The position numbers and the translations under genes were made by a program. Below are positions 56,178-64,000 of a stretch of 64,000 nucleotides of DNA, piece after piece. Within the stretch, counting starts at the first letter, position 1. Every line of letters begins with the position of its first letter. The notes beneath the pieces are model-generated. The model made no database searches. It saw only the letters and a program-made list of their open reading frames with translations, and was not told the origin of the DNA. Source of the DNA: Arthrobacter gengyunqii (GTDB lineage Bacteria > Actinomycetota > Actinomycetes > Actinomycetales > Micrococcaceae); the NCBI RefSeq assembly GCF_023022985.1, contig NZ_CP095461.1, forward strand, positions 1,860,001 to 1,924,000, written 5' to 3'.

Positions 56178-57056
56178 GTGAGCGATACCGAAGAAACCCC
56201 GCCTGTGGGCCTCCAGGACTTTTTTGGCGGCTCCCAAGAGCGAACCACTGTCATGCTGGCGGCCTTTGAAGGCTGGAACGACGCCGGTGAAGCTGCCAGC
56301 GACGCCGTGAAGTTCCTGAGCATGTTCTGGCACAGCGAGAAGATTGCCAGCCTGAACGCCGATGAATACTACGACTTCCAGTTCACCCGTCCGGTGATCG
56401 AGCGGCTGACGTCAGGTGGAAAACGCATCAAATGGCCCAGCACCCGCATCTCCAAATCCGAGGTTCCGAACAGCAACCTGGACGTCATCTTCGTCTCCGG
56501 GGTTGAACCGTCCTACAAATGGAGGGCTTACACGGCCGAGCTGATCGCCCTGGCGAAGGAACTGGATGTGGACTGCATTGTGCTGGCCGGCGCCCTGCTG
56601 GCCGACGTGCCGCACACCCGTCCCATCCCGGTCACGGCAACCTGTGAAGACAGTGACCTGCGGGAGGAGCTCAAAGTGGATTCTTCCCACTATGAAGGCC
56701 CGATCGGGATCGTCGGTGTGCTGGCGGAGATGGCCGCCCTGGCCGACATCCCCACTGTCTCCCTGTGGGCCGCTGTGCCGCACTACGTGGGACACTCCCC
56801 CTCCCCCAAGGCGCAGTTGTCATTGCTGCACCGGATCGAGGAACTGCTCCAGGCGCCCTTGGACACGGCACTGCTCACTGATGAAGCCGATGCCTGGGAG
56901 CGGGGTGTGGACGAACTGGCCACGGAAGACCCGGAAATCGCCGCCTATGTGCGCCAGCTCGAAGAGGCCAAGGACACGGCAGAGCTTCCCGAAGCCAGCG
57001 GCGAGTCGATTGCCCGCGAGTTTGAGCGCTATCTCAAACGCCGCCGGCGTGACTAG
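56178..57056 (+). CDS. PAC2 family protein
   Basis: 292 residues of the PAC2 (proteasome assembly chaperone 2-like) family: TVMLAAFEGWNDAGEAAS, VFVSGVEPSYKWRAYT-like region and GIVGVLAEMAALADIPTVSLWA. Bacterial members are of unknown role. GTG 56178, six bases after TATGGT, gives the leaderless start; the upstream in-frame extension belongs to HAD antisense. The position near the proteasome locus is common in actinobacteria, but an assembly role is unproven. Confidence 0.9.
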   Translation: MSDTEETPPVGLQDFFGGSQERTTVMLAAFEGWNDAGEAASDAVKFLSMFWHSEKIASLNADEYYDFQFTRPVIERLTSGGKRIKWPSTRISKSEVPNSNLDVIFVSGVEPSYKWRAYTAELIALAKELDVDCIVLAGALLADVPHTRPIPVTATCEDSDLREELKVDSSHYEGPIGIVGVLAEMAALADIPTVSLWAAVPHYVGHSPSPKAQLSLLHRIEELLQAPLDTALLTDEADAWERGVDELATEDPEIAAYVRQLEEAKDTAELPEASGESIAREFERYLKRRRRD

Positions 57057-57086
57057 GTGCAACTCCCGCCGGGCCATATTGCCTGG

Positions 57087-58391
57087 TTAGAGCCGAATCC
57101 CCAGCAGCGCTTCCACCGTGGAAGCGGCCAGGTCCGCGCCGTCGGCATCCGGTCCTTCAGCAGCGGCCACCCCTGCACTGTCAGACTCTTCTCCCACCGA
57201 AACGGCCCACGCATCGACTGCGGCCAGGGCTGCAGGAGCATCGAGATCGTTGGCCAGGGCCGCCCGCACGCTTGCGAGCATTGCCTCTGCCCGGGTCCGG
57301 CTGGTCAGCGGCAGCGCACGCCGCCAGCGCGCGAGGCGCTGCTCGGCATTGGTCAGCTGCTCATCGGTCCAGAACCAATCGGTGCGGTAGTGGTGGCTGA
57401 GCAGCACGGCGCGGATGGCAGCCGGGTCGGTGCCCTGGCTGCGCAGCTGGGAAACCAGAACGAGGTTGCCCAGGGACTTGCTCATCTTTTCGCCGTCCAG
57501 GCCAACCATTCCGGCATGGGCATAGTGCCGTGCAAGCGGACTGCCGCCGCACGCGTAGGCGTGGCCGGCACTCATTTCATGGTGCGGGAAGACCAGGTCC
57601 GAACCTCCGGCCTGCACCGTGAACGGGGCCGGCAGGAAGCGCTGGGCAATGACTGAACATTCAATGTGCCAGCCCGGACGGCCCTCGCCCAGCGAGGCGC
57701 CGTCCCAGAAGGGCTCGCCGGCTCGCTTGACGCGCCACAGCAGCGGATCCAGCGCATTGCGCTTACCGGCGCGCAGGGGATCTCCGCCGCGTTCGGCGAA
57801 GACCGGCAGCATCTGGTCCGGGGAGAGTCCGGAGACGGTGCCGAGCCGCCAGGCGTCGGGATCCTCAGGATCGAGGTCCGAGGCCGCGTTGACGGAAAAG
57901 TAGACGTCGCCGTCGGGGTCGGTTCCCTCCCCGGGAACCCGGTAGGCGATCCCGCGGCGCAGGAGGTCCTCTACCACGGGAACGATCCATTCGATGGACT
58001 CCACGGCGCCGATGTAGTGATCGGGAGCAAGGACGTTCAGGGCTTCCATGTCGTCGCGGAAGAGCTGGGTCTGCTCCAGGGCCAGCTCCCGCCAGTCCAG
58101 GCCCCTGGCATTGGCGCGTTCCAGCAGCGGATCATCAATGTCCGTGACGTTCTGCACGTAGCGGACCGCGTTGCCTGCGTCCCGCCACTGCCGGTTCAGC
58201 AGGTCGAAGGCCACGTACGTTGAGGCGTGTCCCATATGCGTGGCGTCATAGGGCGTGATGCCGCAGACGTAGAGGCTTGCCTCGCCCTGGGTGCGGACAG
58301 GGACTGTTCGACCAAGGGCGGTGTCATGGAGAACCAGGTCCGGTGAGTTTCCGGGCAGGGAGGGCAGGGGGGAGCTTTTCCAGGCAATCAC
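57087..58391 (-). CDS. mshC: Mycothiol ligase MshC (Cys:GlcN-Ins ligase)
   Basis: 434 residues, a cysteinyl-tRNA-synthetase paralog. HIGH-like HMGHASTYV, Cys ligand in [15 protein letters not shown], zinc/catalytic [26 protein letters not shown] and [10 protein letters not shown] are present. It ligates cysteine to GlcN-Ins in mycothiol synthesis. It lacks the long C-terminal anticodon domain of CysS, which marks it as MshC. The start is GTG 58391, with TAGAGT seven bases upstream; the in-frame extension to 58889 overlaps uppP. Confidence 0.95.
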   Translation of the reverse strand: MIAWKSSPLPSLPGNSPDLVLHDTALGRTVPVRTQGEASLYVCGITPYDATHMGHASTYVAFDLLNRQWRDAGNAVRYVQNVTDIDDPLLERANARGLDWRELALEQTQLFRDDMEALNVLAPDHYIGAVESIEWIVPVVEDLLRRGIAYRVPGEGTDPDGDVYFSVNAASDLDPEDPDAWRLGTVSGLSPDQMLPVFAERGGDPLRAGKRNALDPLLWRVKRAGEPFWDGASLGEGRPGWHIECSVIAQRFLPAPFTVQAGGSDLVFPHHEMSAGHAYACGGSPLARHYAHAGMVGLDGEKMSKSLGNLVLVSQLRSQGTDPAAIRAVLLSHHYRTDWFWTDEQLTNAEQRLARWRRALPLTSRTRAEAMLASVRAALANDLDAPAALAAVDAWAVSVGEESDSAGVAAAEGPDADGADLAASTVEALLGIRL

Positions 58392-58414
58392 AGGTTCAAC
58401 TCTACTTTCAGTTG

Positions 58415-59239
58415 CTACGCCGTCAGCACACCCAGGCCCAGCAGGATGTAAATGACCACGCCGAGGAGGATCCGGTACCAGACAAAGAGGCTGTAGCTGC
58501 GGCTGGAAACGTAGCGCAGGAACCAGCCAATGATGATGAATCCCACAACAAACGCAACGAGGGTGGCGCCGGCGGTTTCCCAACCGCCGTAGACCATCGG
58601 CTCGTCCAGCGACTTGACCAGCTGGAAAAGCCCGCTGCCGAAGACTGCCGGAATCGCCAGCAGGAAGGCGTACCGGGCGGCGGCCTCGCGGGTGTAGCCC
58701 ATGAACAGGCCCGCCGTGATGGTTCCACCGGAGCGGCTGACCCCCGGAATCAGTGCCATGGCCTGGGCGAGGCCGTACAGGATGCCGTGCTTGTAAGTGA
58801 GCCGGTCCAAGCTGCGCTGCTGTTTGCCGACGGCGTCCGCAATGGCGAGGATAATGCCGAAGACGATCAGCATGGTGGCAACGATCCACAGGCTGCGGAA
58901 GGTGCTTTCAATCTGGTCCTGGAACAGCAGGCCCAGGATAACGATCGGCAGCGTTCCGATGATGATCAGCCAGCCCATGCGGGCATCGGGATCGTTGCGC
59001 GGGACGCGGCCGCTCAGCGAGCCAAACCAGGACTTGACGATCCGAACGATGTCTTTCCAGAAATAGACCGCCACAGCCGTCTCCGTGCCGAGCTGCGTAA
59101 TGGCGGTGAAGGCTGCTCCGGGGTCCTGGGCACCGGGCAGCAGCTCACCCACTATCCGCAGATGTGCGCTGGAGGAGATGGGAAGGAATTCAGTAAGACC
59201 CTGAATGAGACCGAGGAAGAGTGCTTCAAACCAATTCAC
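58415..59239 (-). CDS. uppP: Undecaprenyl-diphosphatase UppP/BacA
   Basis: 274 residues with eight membrane helices; catalytic motifs [14 protein letters not shown] and [12 protein letters not shown]. It dephosphorylates undecaprenyl diphosphate to recycle the lipid carrier of wall synthesis and contributes to bacitracin tolerance. The start is GTG 59239 with TAGAGT eight bases before it, the same hexamer as for mshC. Confidence 0.95.
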   Translation of the reverse strand: MNWFEALFLGLIQGLTEFLPISSSAHLRIVGELLPGAQDPGAAFTAITQLGTETAVAVYFWKDIVRIVKSWFGSLSGRVPRNDPDARMGWLIIIGTLPIVILGLLFQDQIESTFRSLWIVATMLIVFGIILAIADAVGKQQRSLDRLTYKHGILYGLAQAMALIPGVSRSGGTITAGLFMGYTREAAARYAFLLAIPAVFGSGLFQLVKSLDEPMVYGGWETAGATLVAFVVGFIIIGWFLRYVSSRSYSLFVWYRILLGVVIYILLGLGVLTA

Positions 59240-59280
59240 AAGGAAATACTCTAGGCCACTGCGGAGGAGACCCGGATGCG

Positions 59281-59571
59281 CTACGTTCCCGGCTGCACCC
59301 CGGCGGAGCGTTCATTGGCGCCTGGGGACTTGTCTTCGAATTCCCCGGTGCCGTCAAAATCCTCTTCGTCATCTTCGTAGATCTCCAGCGGGGTCACCTC
59401 GCCGTATGCGTCGTAGAGGACTTCCTCGTAGACCTCAAACGCATCTGCTACGGCCAAATAGGCCGCCTCCACCACCGGGTCTTTGTCCCCGCGGCGCCGG
59501 GCGGCAGCCGTCAGGTGCTCTTCGAGTGCGGCCATCAGGGATTGGAGCGCGACGTGCGGATCTATGCTCAT
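59281..59571 (-). CDS. Small acidic conserved protein
   Basis: 96 residues: a helical N-terminal half ([20 protein letters not shown] and [14 protein letters not shown]) and a disordered acidic tail. No known domain. TAACGT lies seven bases before ATG 59571. It faces away from the DUF5703 gene, and their -10 regions almost touch. Confidence 0.75.
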   Translation of the reverse strand: MSIDPHVALQSLMAALEEHLTAAARRRGDKDPVVEAAYLAVADAFEVYEEVLYDAYGEVTPLEIYEDDEEDFDGTGEFEDKSPGANERSAGVQPGT

Positions 59572-59612
59572 GCCCTAGACGTTAGCGGTAAAGTGGGCAA
59601 AATTGGAGGGCA

Positions 59613-59846
59613 ATGCGAGAACAAATTCTTAGGCCCGGCGTGCGCCGGCCAGACGAAAACATCCGGGACTACGAGTACCTCGTGGTGTCTGTGAACCCGG
59701 GAGACTCCCTCTCCGAGGCCCGCAGGCTCATCACTGAACACGCCGAGTACGGCAAGTGGGAGTTGCAGCGCAGCTGCATCTACCGCGGCGGCGCCCGACG
59801 TTTCTGGCTCCGCCGCCGCATCATGCGGGTGCGCCGCACCGCCTAG
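59613..59846 (+). CDS. DUF5703 family protein
   Basis: 77 residues: DYEYLVVSVNPGDSLSEARRL, EHAEYGKWELQRSCIYRGG and a basic C-terminus RRFWLRRRIMRVRRTA, as in DUF5703 of actinobacteria. Function unknown; the basic tail suggests nucleic-acid or membrane contact. TAAAGT (59589-59594) and GGAGGG precede the ATG. Confidence 0.88.
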   Translation: MREQILRPGVRRPDENIRDYEYLVVSVNPGDSLSEARRLITEHAEYGKWELQRSCIYRGGARRFWLRRRIMRVRRTA

Positions 59847-59864
59847 CTGCTGGGCCTTGAGCGG

Positions 59865-61031
59865 CTAGGGCCGGGCGTCCTGCGCAGGGACAGGCCCCAG
59901 CCAGGCATTGGCAACCGAGGAATGCACCGAATCCTCGCTCGAGGGATGGAACATTCCGGCGAGGACATCGCGGTAGAGGCGTTCCAGTTCCGCGCCCCGG
60001 GAGTAGCTCCTGCCGCCGGCCACCCGCACGGCGGTCTCCACCACTGACCGCGCCGTTTCGGTGGCCCGGTACTTCAGCGAGGAGAGTTTCGGAAACCACA
60101 GGCTCCCATGGTCGACGCCCTCGTCCAAATCGCGGGCAATGGACTCAAGCTGCGGATGGATTCCGTCCATCCGGATTGCCGCATCCGCAACTTTCCAGCG
60201 GGTGTGCGGATCGTGGGCACCGCTGCCGCCTCCCGCCGTCGTCCGCGTTTTCGCGGCTTCCACCGCCAGCTCGACGGCACGGTCCCCCACACCCGTGTAC
60301 ACGGCGGACAGCAGGGTTTCGAAGAGGGCAAAGATGGCGAACACAAAGGGATCCGCGTGCGGTCCCACCGGGGTGCTGCGGACCAGCCGGTCCGCCGACA
60401 GGACCGCATGGTCCAAAACCGTGGTGCAGGACTGGCTGGCCCGCATGCCCATGGTGTTCCAGTCGTCCTTGACGGTAATCCCCTCGGTCCCCCGCGGGGC
60501 GAACCCGAAAATGAGCCGGGGCTCCTCGGGCAGGGAGTCGTCGCGTCCAAAAATGCCCAGCCGCGTCCATGCCGGCGAGAGACTGGTGAAGATCTTGGTT
60601 CCGGTAAAGGCATAGGAGCCGTCCCCGAGGGGCTGTGCCGCCGTTTGAGAATCAAACAGGACGGCAGGATTGCCCGGTTCCGAGATGCCGAACGCGTACA
60701 GCTCGCCCCGGGCGGCGCCCGCCAGGATGAAATCCAGGGAATGGTCCCCGCGCAGCGCCAGCAGGTGGGCCACCCCGCACCAGACGAGGTGCATGTTGAC
60801 GGCCAGCGCCGTGGCGGGGGCAGCCGCGGCCAACAGCCGCTGGCTCCGGACCACCTGCCCGATGGTGAATCCGGCTCCGCCGGCATCCTGCGGGGTGAAC
60901 AGGGACAGGTAGCCGGCGCTGCGCAGGTCTTCGAGGTCTTCGGTAAAGAAGCGGTTGTCCCTGTCATAGCCGGCGGCGCGCCCGCGCAGGCGCTCCAGGA
61001 GGTCGGGGGTGAGGATGTCGGTGGCGTCCAT
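59865..61031 (-). CDS. Acyl-CoA dehydrogenase-like flavoprotein lacking the usual catalytic Glu
   Basis: 388 residues with the three-part acyl-CoA dehydrogenase fold: LFTPQDAGGAGFTIGQ, ISEPGNPAVLFDSQT, FTGTKIFTSLSP and DDWNTMGMRASQSC. In the C-terminal part the usual GYxxExPxERxxRD block reads YSRGAELERLYRD, with Gly in the position of the catalytic Glu. It may therefore be a flavin oxygenase-like or otherwise repurposed member. No electron-transfer flavoprotein or CoA ligase gene lies beside it. It is 22 bases upstream-oriented from the M20 gene on the same strand, so co-transcription is likely. Confidence 0.85.
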   Translation of the reverse strand: MDATDILTPDLLERLRGRAAGYDRDNRFFTEDLEDLRSAGYLSLFTPQDAGGAGFTIGQVVRSQRLLAAAAPATALAVNMHLVWCGVAHLLALRGDHSLDFILAGAARGELYAFGISEPGNPAVLFDSQTAAQPLGDGSYAFTGTKIFTSLSPAWTRLGIFGRDDSLPEEPRLIFGFAPRGTEGITVKDDWNTMGMRASQSCTTVLDHAVLSADRLVRSTPVGPHADPFVFAIFALFETLLSAVYTGVGDRAVELAVEAAKTRTTAGGGSGAHDPHTRWKVADAAIRMDGIHPQLESIARDLDEGVDHGSLWFPKLSSLKYRATETARSVVETAVRVAGGRSYSRGAELERLYRDVLAGMFHPSSEDSVHSSVANAWLGPVPAQDARP

Positions 61032-61053
61032 GCTGGATCTTTCTGGGGGAAGG

Positions 61054-62388
61054 TTAGTAGCTGGTCAGCAGCCGGGAGAGGACCCGGGTTCCGAATTTCA
61101 GGGAATCGACCGGCACGCGCTCGTCCACGCCGTGGAACATGCCCGTGAAATCCAGGTCTTCGGGCAGGCGCAGCGGGGCGAAGCCGTAGCCGGTAATGCC
61201 CAGGCGGCTCAGGGACTTGTTGTCGGTGCCGCCGGAGAGCGTGTACGGCAGGACAGGAGCACCGGGGTCCTCGGCCTGCAGGGCCCCGATCATGGTGTCC
61301 ACGAGATTGCCGCTGAACGGTACTTCCAGGGACACGTCCCTGTGCTCGTAGGTCACGTCGATGCCGGGACCGGCCAGATCCCTGATGATCGCCAGGACCT
61401 GCTCCTCCTGCCCGGGAAGGGTCCGCACATCGATGAGCGCCTCGGCGCTGCCGGGAATGACGTTGTGCTTGTAGCCGGCCTTGAGCACCGAGGGGTTGGA
61501 GGTGTTCTGCAGGGTGGCACCCACGAAACGGGCCACGGTGCCCAGTTCCGCCAGCAGCTTGTCGGGGTTCTGCGGATCGAATTCGACCCCGGTCAGCTCG
61601 GTCACGCCGTCCAGGAAGGCACGGGTGGTGTCCGTGAGCTCGATGGGCCAGGGGTACTCGCCGATGGTGGCGACGGCGCGGGCCAGCCGGGTGACGGCGT
61701 TGTCGGTGTTGATCTGGGAGCCGTGTCCGGCCCGCCCGTGGGCAGCCAGACGCAGCCAGGAGATGCCCTTCTCCGCTGTCTGCAGCAGGTAGGTGCGTTT
61801 GCCGCCGATGGTGGCCGAAAACCCACCGACCTCCGAGATGGCCTCGGTGGCGCCGTCGAACAGTTCCCTGCGGTTCTCCACGGCCCAGCCCGCACCATAC
61901 TGGCCGCCCGCCTCCTCGTCAGCGAAAAATGCGAAGACAAGGTCGCGCCGGGGCTTAACCCCCGAGGCCGCCATGCTGCGCATCACCGACAGGATCATGG
62001 CGTCCATGTCCTTCATATCCACGGCACCGCGGCCCCAGATCAGCCCGTCGCGTTCTTCGCCGCTGAACGGATCAACGGACCAGTCCTGCTTCTGTGCCGG
62101 CACCACATCCAGATGGCCGTGCACCACGAGGGCGGGCAAGGAGGAATCACTGCCTTCCATCCGGGTGACCACCGAGGCACGGCCCGGAGCGGATTCAAAG
62201 AGGTCAGCGTGCAGGCCGGCCTCCTCGATCAGTCCCGCTGTGTATTCGGCTGCTGCCCGCTCCCCCGGGCCGGATCCGTCGCCGAAGTTGGAGGTGTCAA
62301 AGCGGATGAGCTCCTGGCAGATCCGGGTGACTTCATCTTCGGCGGTTGTTGGGCGCGCGGCGGACTCAGACGCAGTGGACTCAGACAT
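61054..62388 (-). CDS. M20 family metallopeptidase
   Basis: 444 residues. Metal ligands are visible in LVVHGHLDVVPA (His), WGRGAVDMKDMDA (Asp) and FFADEEAGGQYG (Glu-Glu), with the dimerisation domain from GRAGHGSQ to VRTLPG and the last His in GMFHGVDERVPVDS. It cleaves dipeptides or N-acyl amino acids in the cytoplasm. CGAAGGAGAAAC precedes the ATG. Confidence 0.92.
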   Translation of the reverse strand: MSESTASESAARPTTAEDEVTRICQELIRFDTSNFGDGSGPGERAAAEYTAGLIEEAGLHADLFESAPGRASVVTRMEGSDSSLPALVVHGHLDVVPAQKQDWSVDPFSGEERDGLIWGRGAVDMKDMDAMILSVMRSMAASGVKPRRDLVFAFFADEEAGGQYGAGWAVENRRELFDGATEAISEVGGFSATIGGKRTYLLQTAEKGISWLRLAAHGRAGHGSQINTDNAVTRLARAVATIGEYPWPIELTDTTRAFLDGVTELTGVEFDPQNPDKLLAELGTVARFVGATLQNTSNPSVLKAGYKHNVIPGSAEALIDVRTLPGQEEQVLAIIRDLAGPGIDVTYEHRDVSLEVPFSGNLVDTMIGALQAEDPGAPVLPYTLSGGTDNKSLSRLGITGYGFAPLRLPEDLDFTGMFHGVDERVPVDSLKFGTRVLSRLLTSY

Positions 62389-62535
62389 GTTTCTCCTTCG
62401 ACGTGATTGCTGCCCAGCCTAGCCACCGAGGGCCTGACCAGCGCCGATTTACGGTTGCGGCCAAAACCGTGTTAGAGTTTTTCCCGTTGCTTCCGCAGCT
62501 TTTGAACGACTGAAGAGCTTGCGGCAAACACCCAA

Positions 62536-62618
62536 GCGCGGGTGGCGGAATGGCAGACGCGCTAGCTTGAGGTGCTAGTCCTCTAACGAGGGTGGGGGTT
62601 CAAGTCCCCCTCCGCGCA
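62536..62618 (+). tRNA. tRNA-Leu (anticodon GAG)
   Basis: 83 bases: acceptor GCGCGGG pairs with TCCGCGC (one G-T), discriminator A. Anticodon arm CTAGC-TTGAGGT-GCTAG puts GAG at 62569-62571. A long class II variable arm (CCTCTAACGAGG) and T-arm GGGGGTTCAAGTCCCCC are present. CCA is not encoded. Confidence 0.97.
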
Positions 62619-62623
62619 CAATC

Positions 62624-62658
62624 AAAACCCCGGAATCCATTGGATTCCGGGGTTTTTT
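62624..62658 (+). terminator. Terminator after tRNA-Leu
   Basis: A near-perfect hairpin CCCCGGAATCCA/TGGATTCCGGGG with flanking A and T runs; six T follow the stem. Confidence 0.93.
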
Positions 62659-62775
62659 GTTGCCTTCCCCCGAACCGCCTGTCAGACGAAGTGACTTTTA
62701 ACACATCCTGGAAAGGGACGGGCTGCACCTGCCCCTTCCCTGTCAGCCGCGCAGCGCCGCCGGTACCCTCTGTCT

Positions 62776-64000
62776 ATGGAAGGTGCAACGCTCCTTAACC
62801 TGCTGCTTGTGGTGTTCTTCGTCCTGCTGGGAGGCATCTTCGCCGGAACCGAGATGGCGCTGGTCTCGCTGCGGGAGAGCCAGATCAGCCGCATCGAATC
62901 ATCCGGGGCCGGCGGCAGGAAGATCGCCGAGCTGGCCCGCAACCCCAACCTGTTCCTGTCATCCATCCAGATTGGCGTGACCCTCTCGGGGTTTTTCTCC
63001 GCCGCCTACGGAGCTTCCGCCCTGGCGCCCGCCCTGGCACCTGCTCTGCGCGGACTGGGTCTTGGGCCTGCTGCGGCGAATGCACTGGCCTTCATCCTGC
63101 TGACCCTGGCGGTGGCCTACCTGTCCCTGGTCCTGGGCGAGCTGGTGCCCAAGCGGCTGGCCATGCAGAACGCCGAACGCTTCACCCGGCTCCTCGCTCC
63201 GCCCCTGAACGTCTTCGCCGTCATCATGCGGCCCGTCATCAAGCTGTTGTCGGTGTCCACTGATGCCGTGGTCCGGGTCCTCGGCGGCGATCCCAAGGTT
63301 AAGACGCCCCCGATCACCTCTCAGGAGCTGTGGGACATGGTGGCAGCCAGCCCCGTCCTTGCCGAGGACAGCCGGCGCATCCTCTCCGACGTTTTCGGCG
63401 CCGGTGACCGGCTGCTGCAGGAGGTCATGCGTCCCCGTCCCGAAGTGAAGTTCCTCTCCGCCGAGCTGACGGTGGCCGAGGCCCGGGCCATCGTGCATGA
63501 GCTCCCCTACTCGAGGTACCCGGTCATCAGGGACTCACCGGACGACGTCGTCGGCTTCATCCATGTGCGGGACCTCCTGCGGGAGGACGACGACGGCGGG
63601 CGGACGCGCGCGCGGTCGCTCGGGGACATTGCCCGCCCCATCCTTTTCCTTCCGGGCACCGCGCCGGTTGTCCCCTCGCTGTCCCGCATGCGGCGGGACG
63701 GGAGCCACATCGCCGTGGTGGCGGATGAATACGGCGGCACGGACGGCATCGTCACGCTGGAGGATCTGGTGGAAGAGCTGGTCGGGGAGATCTACGACGA
63801 GTACGACACTCTGCGGGATCCTGAAGACCGGCACCGGCGGATACGCGGGGACCTGGTGGTGGACGGCGCACTGATCCTGCAGGAATTCGAACGGCTCACC
63901 GGCTTTCCGCTGCCGGAAGGACAGTACGAAACGGTGGGCGGCTACATTATGGAGAGGCTGGGCAGGATAGCCAAACCCGGCGATATGGTCGAGGCTCCCG
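62776..64000 (+). CDS. CNNM/CorB-type membrane protein with CBS domains (3' end off the window)
   Basis: 408 codons are visible. A DUF21 membrane domain of about four helices (LVVFFVLLGGIFAGTEMALV, GVTLSGFFSAAYG, LGELVPKRLA) is followed by two CBS domains (VMRPRPEVKFLS through YSRYPVIRDSP, and VADEYGGTDGIVTLEDLVEE) and the start of a CorC/HlyC domain. Members are Mg2+/Co2+ transporters or regulators despite the hemolysin label. TACCCT lies six bases before ATG 62776. Confidence 0.92.
   Translation, partial: MEGATLLNLLLVVFFVLLGGIFAGTEMALVSLRESQISRIESSGAGGRKIAELARNPNLFLSSIQIGVTLSGFFSAAYGASALAPALAPALRGLGLGPAAANALAFILLTLAVAYLSLVLGELVPKRLAMQNAERFTRLLAPPLNVFAVIMRPVIKLLSVSTDAVVRVLGGDPKVKTPPITSQELWDMVAASPVLAEDSRRILSDVFGAGDRLLQEVMRPRPEVKFLSAELTVAEARAIVHELPYSRYPVIRDSPDDVVGFIHVRDLLREDDDGGRTRARSLGDIARPILFLPGTAPVVPSLSRMRRDGSHIAVVADEYGGTDGIVTLEDLVEELVGEIYDEYDTLRDPEDRHRRIRGDLVVDGALILQEFERLTGFPLPEGQYETVGGYIMERLGRIAKPGDMVEAP

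Noticed and set aside
57087..58889. 600-residue version of MshC
   Set aside because: The extra N-terminus overlaps uppP on the same strand in another frame. A leaderless GTG at 58391 gives the expected size.

Overview
The window looks like a chromosomal segment of a high-GC actinobacterium of the Micrococcaceae, most like Arthrobacter. The evidence is a complete Pup-proteasome locus with pafB and pafC fused into one gene (the arrangement known in Arthrobacter), mycothiol synthesis (mshC), rbpA, DUF4193 and DUF5703 proteins, and many genes that appear to be read from leaderless transcripts (a TANNNT -10 hexamer 6-8 nt before the ATG/GTG).

Layout. 1-4.6 kb: the 5' part of an aldose 1-epimerase gene, a two-gene ABC exporter (FtsX-like permease plus ATPase), and a divergent NarL-type two-component system. 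4.6-13.2 kb: GH13 alpha-glucosidase, MFS transporter, stand-alone LigD-type polymerase, NhaA antiporter, GT2 glycosyltransferase, alpha/beta hydrolase and a PlsC acyltransferase. 13.2-19.1 kb: a second hydrolase, then an apparent tartrate/dicarboxylate utilisation cluster: DASS carrier, divergent LysR regulator, and two paralogous tartrate dehydrogenase genes that meet stop-to-stop. 19.2-27.9 kb is the most accessory-looking part. It has a COG3910-type ATPase, an unknown protein, a zinc alcohol dehydrogenase, a decayed MFS fragment, an orphan SOS box, a DUF3626 gene apparently frameshifted at a G7 run, and an AAA ATPase preceded by a striking six-copy repeat array. A divergent HTH/Clp-N gene pair, an ECF42-type sigma factor with its DGPF partner, and a gene-free 0.8 kb stretch with five TTGACATAACG repeats follow.

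27.9-42.5 kb: DUF4193, SOUL protein, peptide deformylase, S9 peptidase, RlmA-type methyltransferase, NfeD-stomatin pair, rbpA, polyprenol-phosphate mannosyltransferase, amidohydrolase, HelY-type helicase, tatC and tatA. 42.6-54.1 kb: the proteasome island on the minus strand, read trmI - arc - dop - pup - prcB - prcA - pafA - FKBP lipoprotein - FKBP - pafBC. It covers Pup conjugation, deamidation, unfolding and degradation, plus the DNA-damage activator PafBC. 54.2-64 kb: M50 protease, HAD phosphatase, PAC2 protein, mshC, uppP, small conserved proteins, an acyl-CoA-dehydrogenase-like protein without the usual catalytic Glu, M20 peptidase, tRNA-Leu(GAG) and a CNNM/hemolysin-type membrane protein cut by the right edge.

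The best candidates for something undescribed are the repeat array between the AAA ATPase and the HTH/Clp-N pair, the TTGACATAACG repeats, and the frameshifted DUF3626 gene. No CRISPR array, rRNA, intact insertion sequence or prophage was seen.
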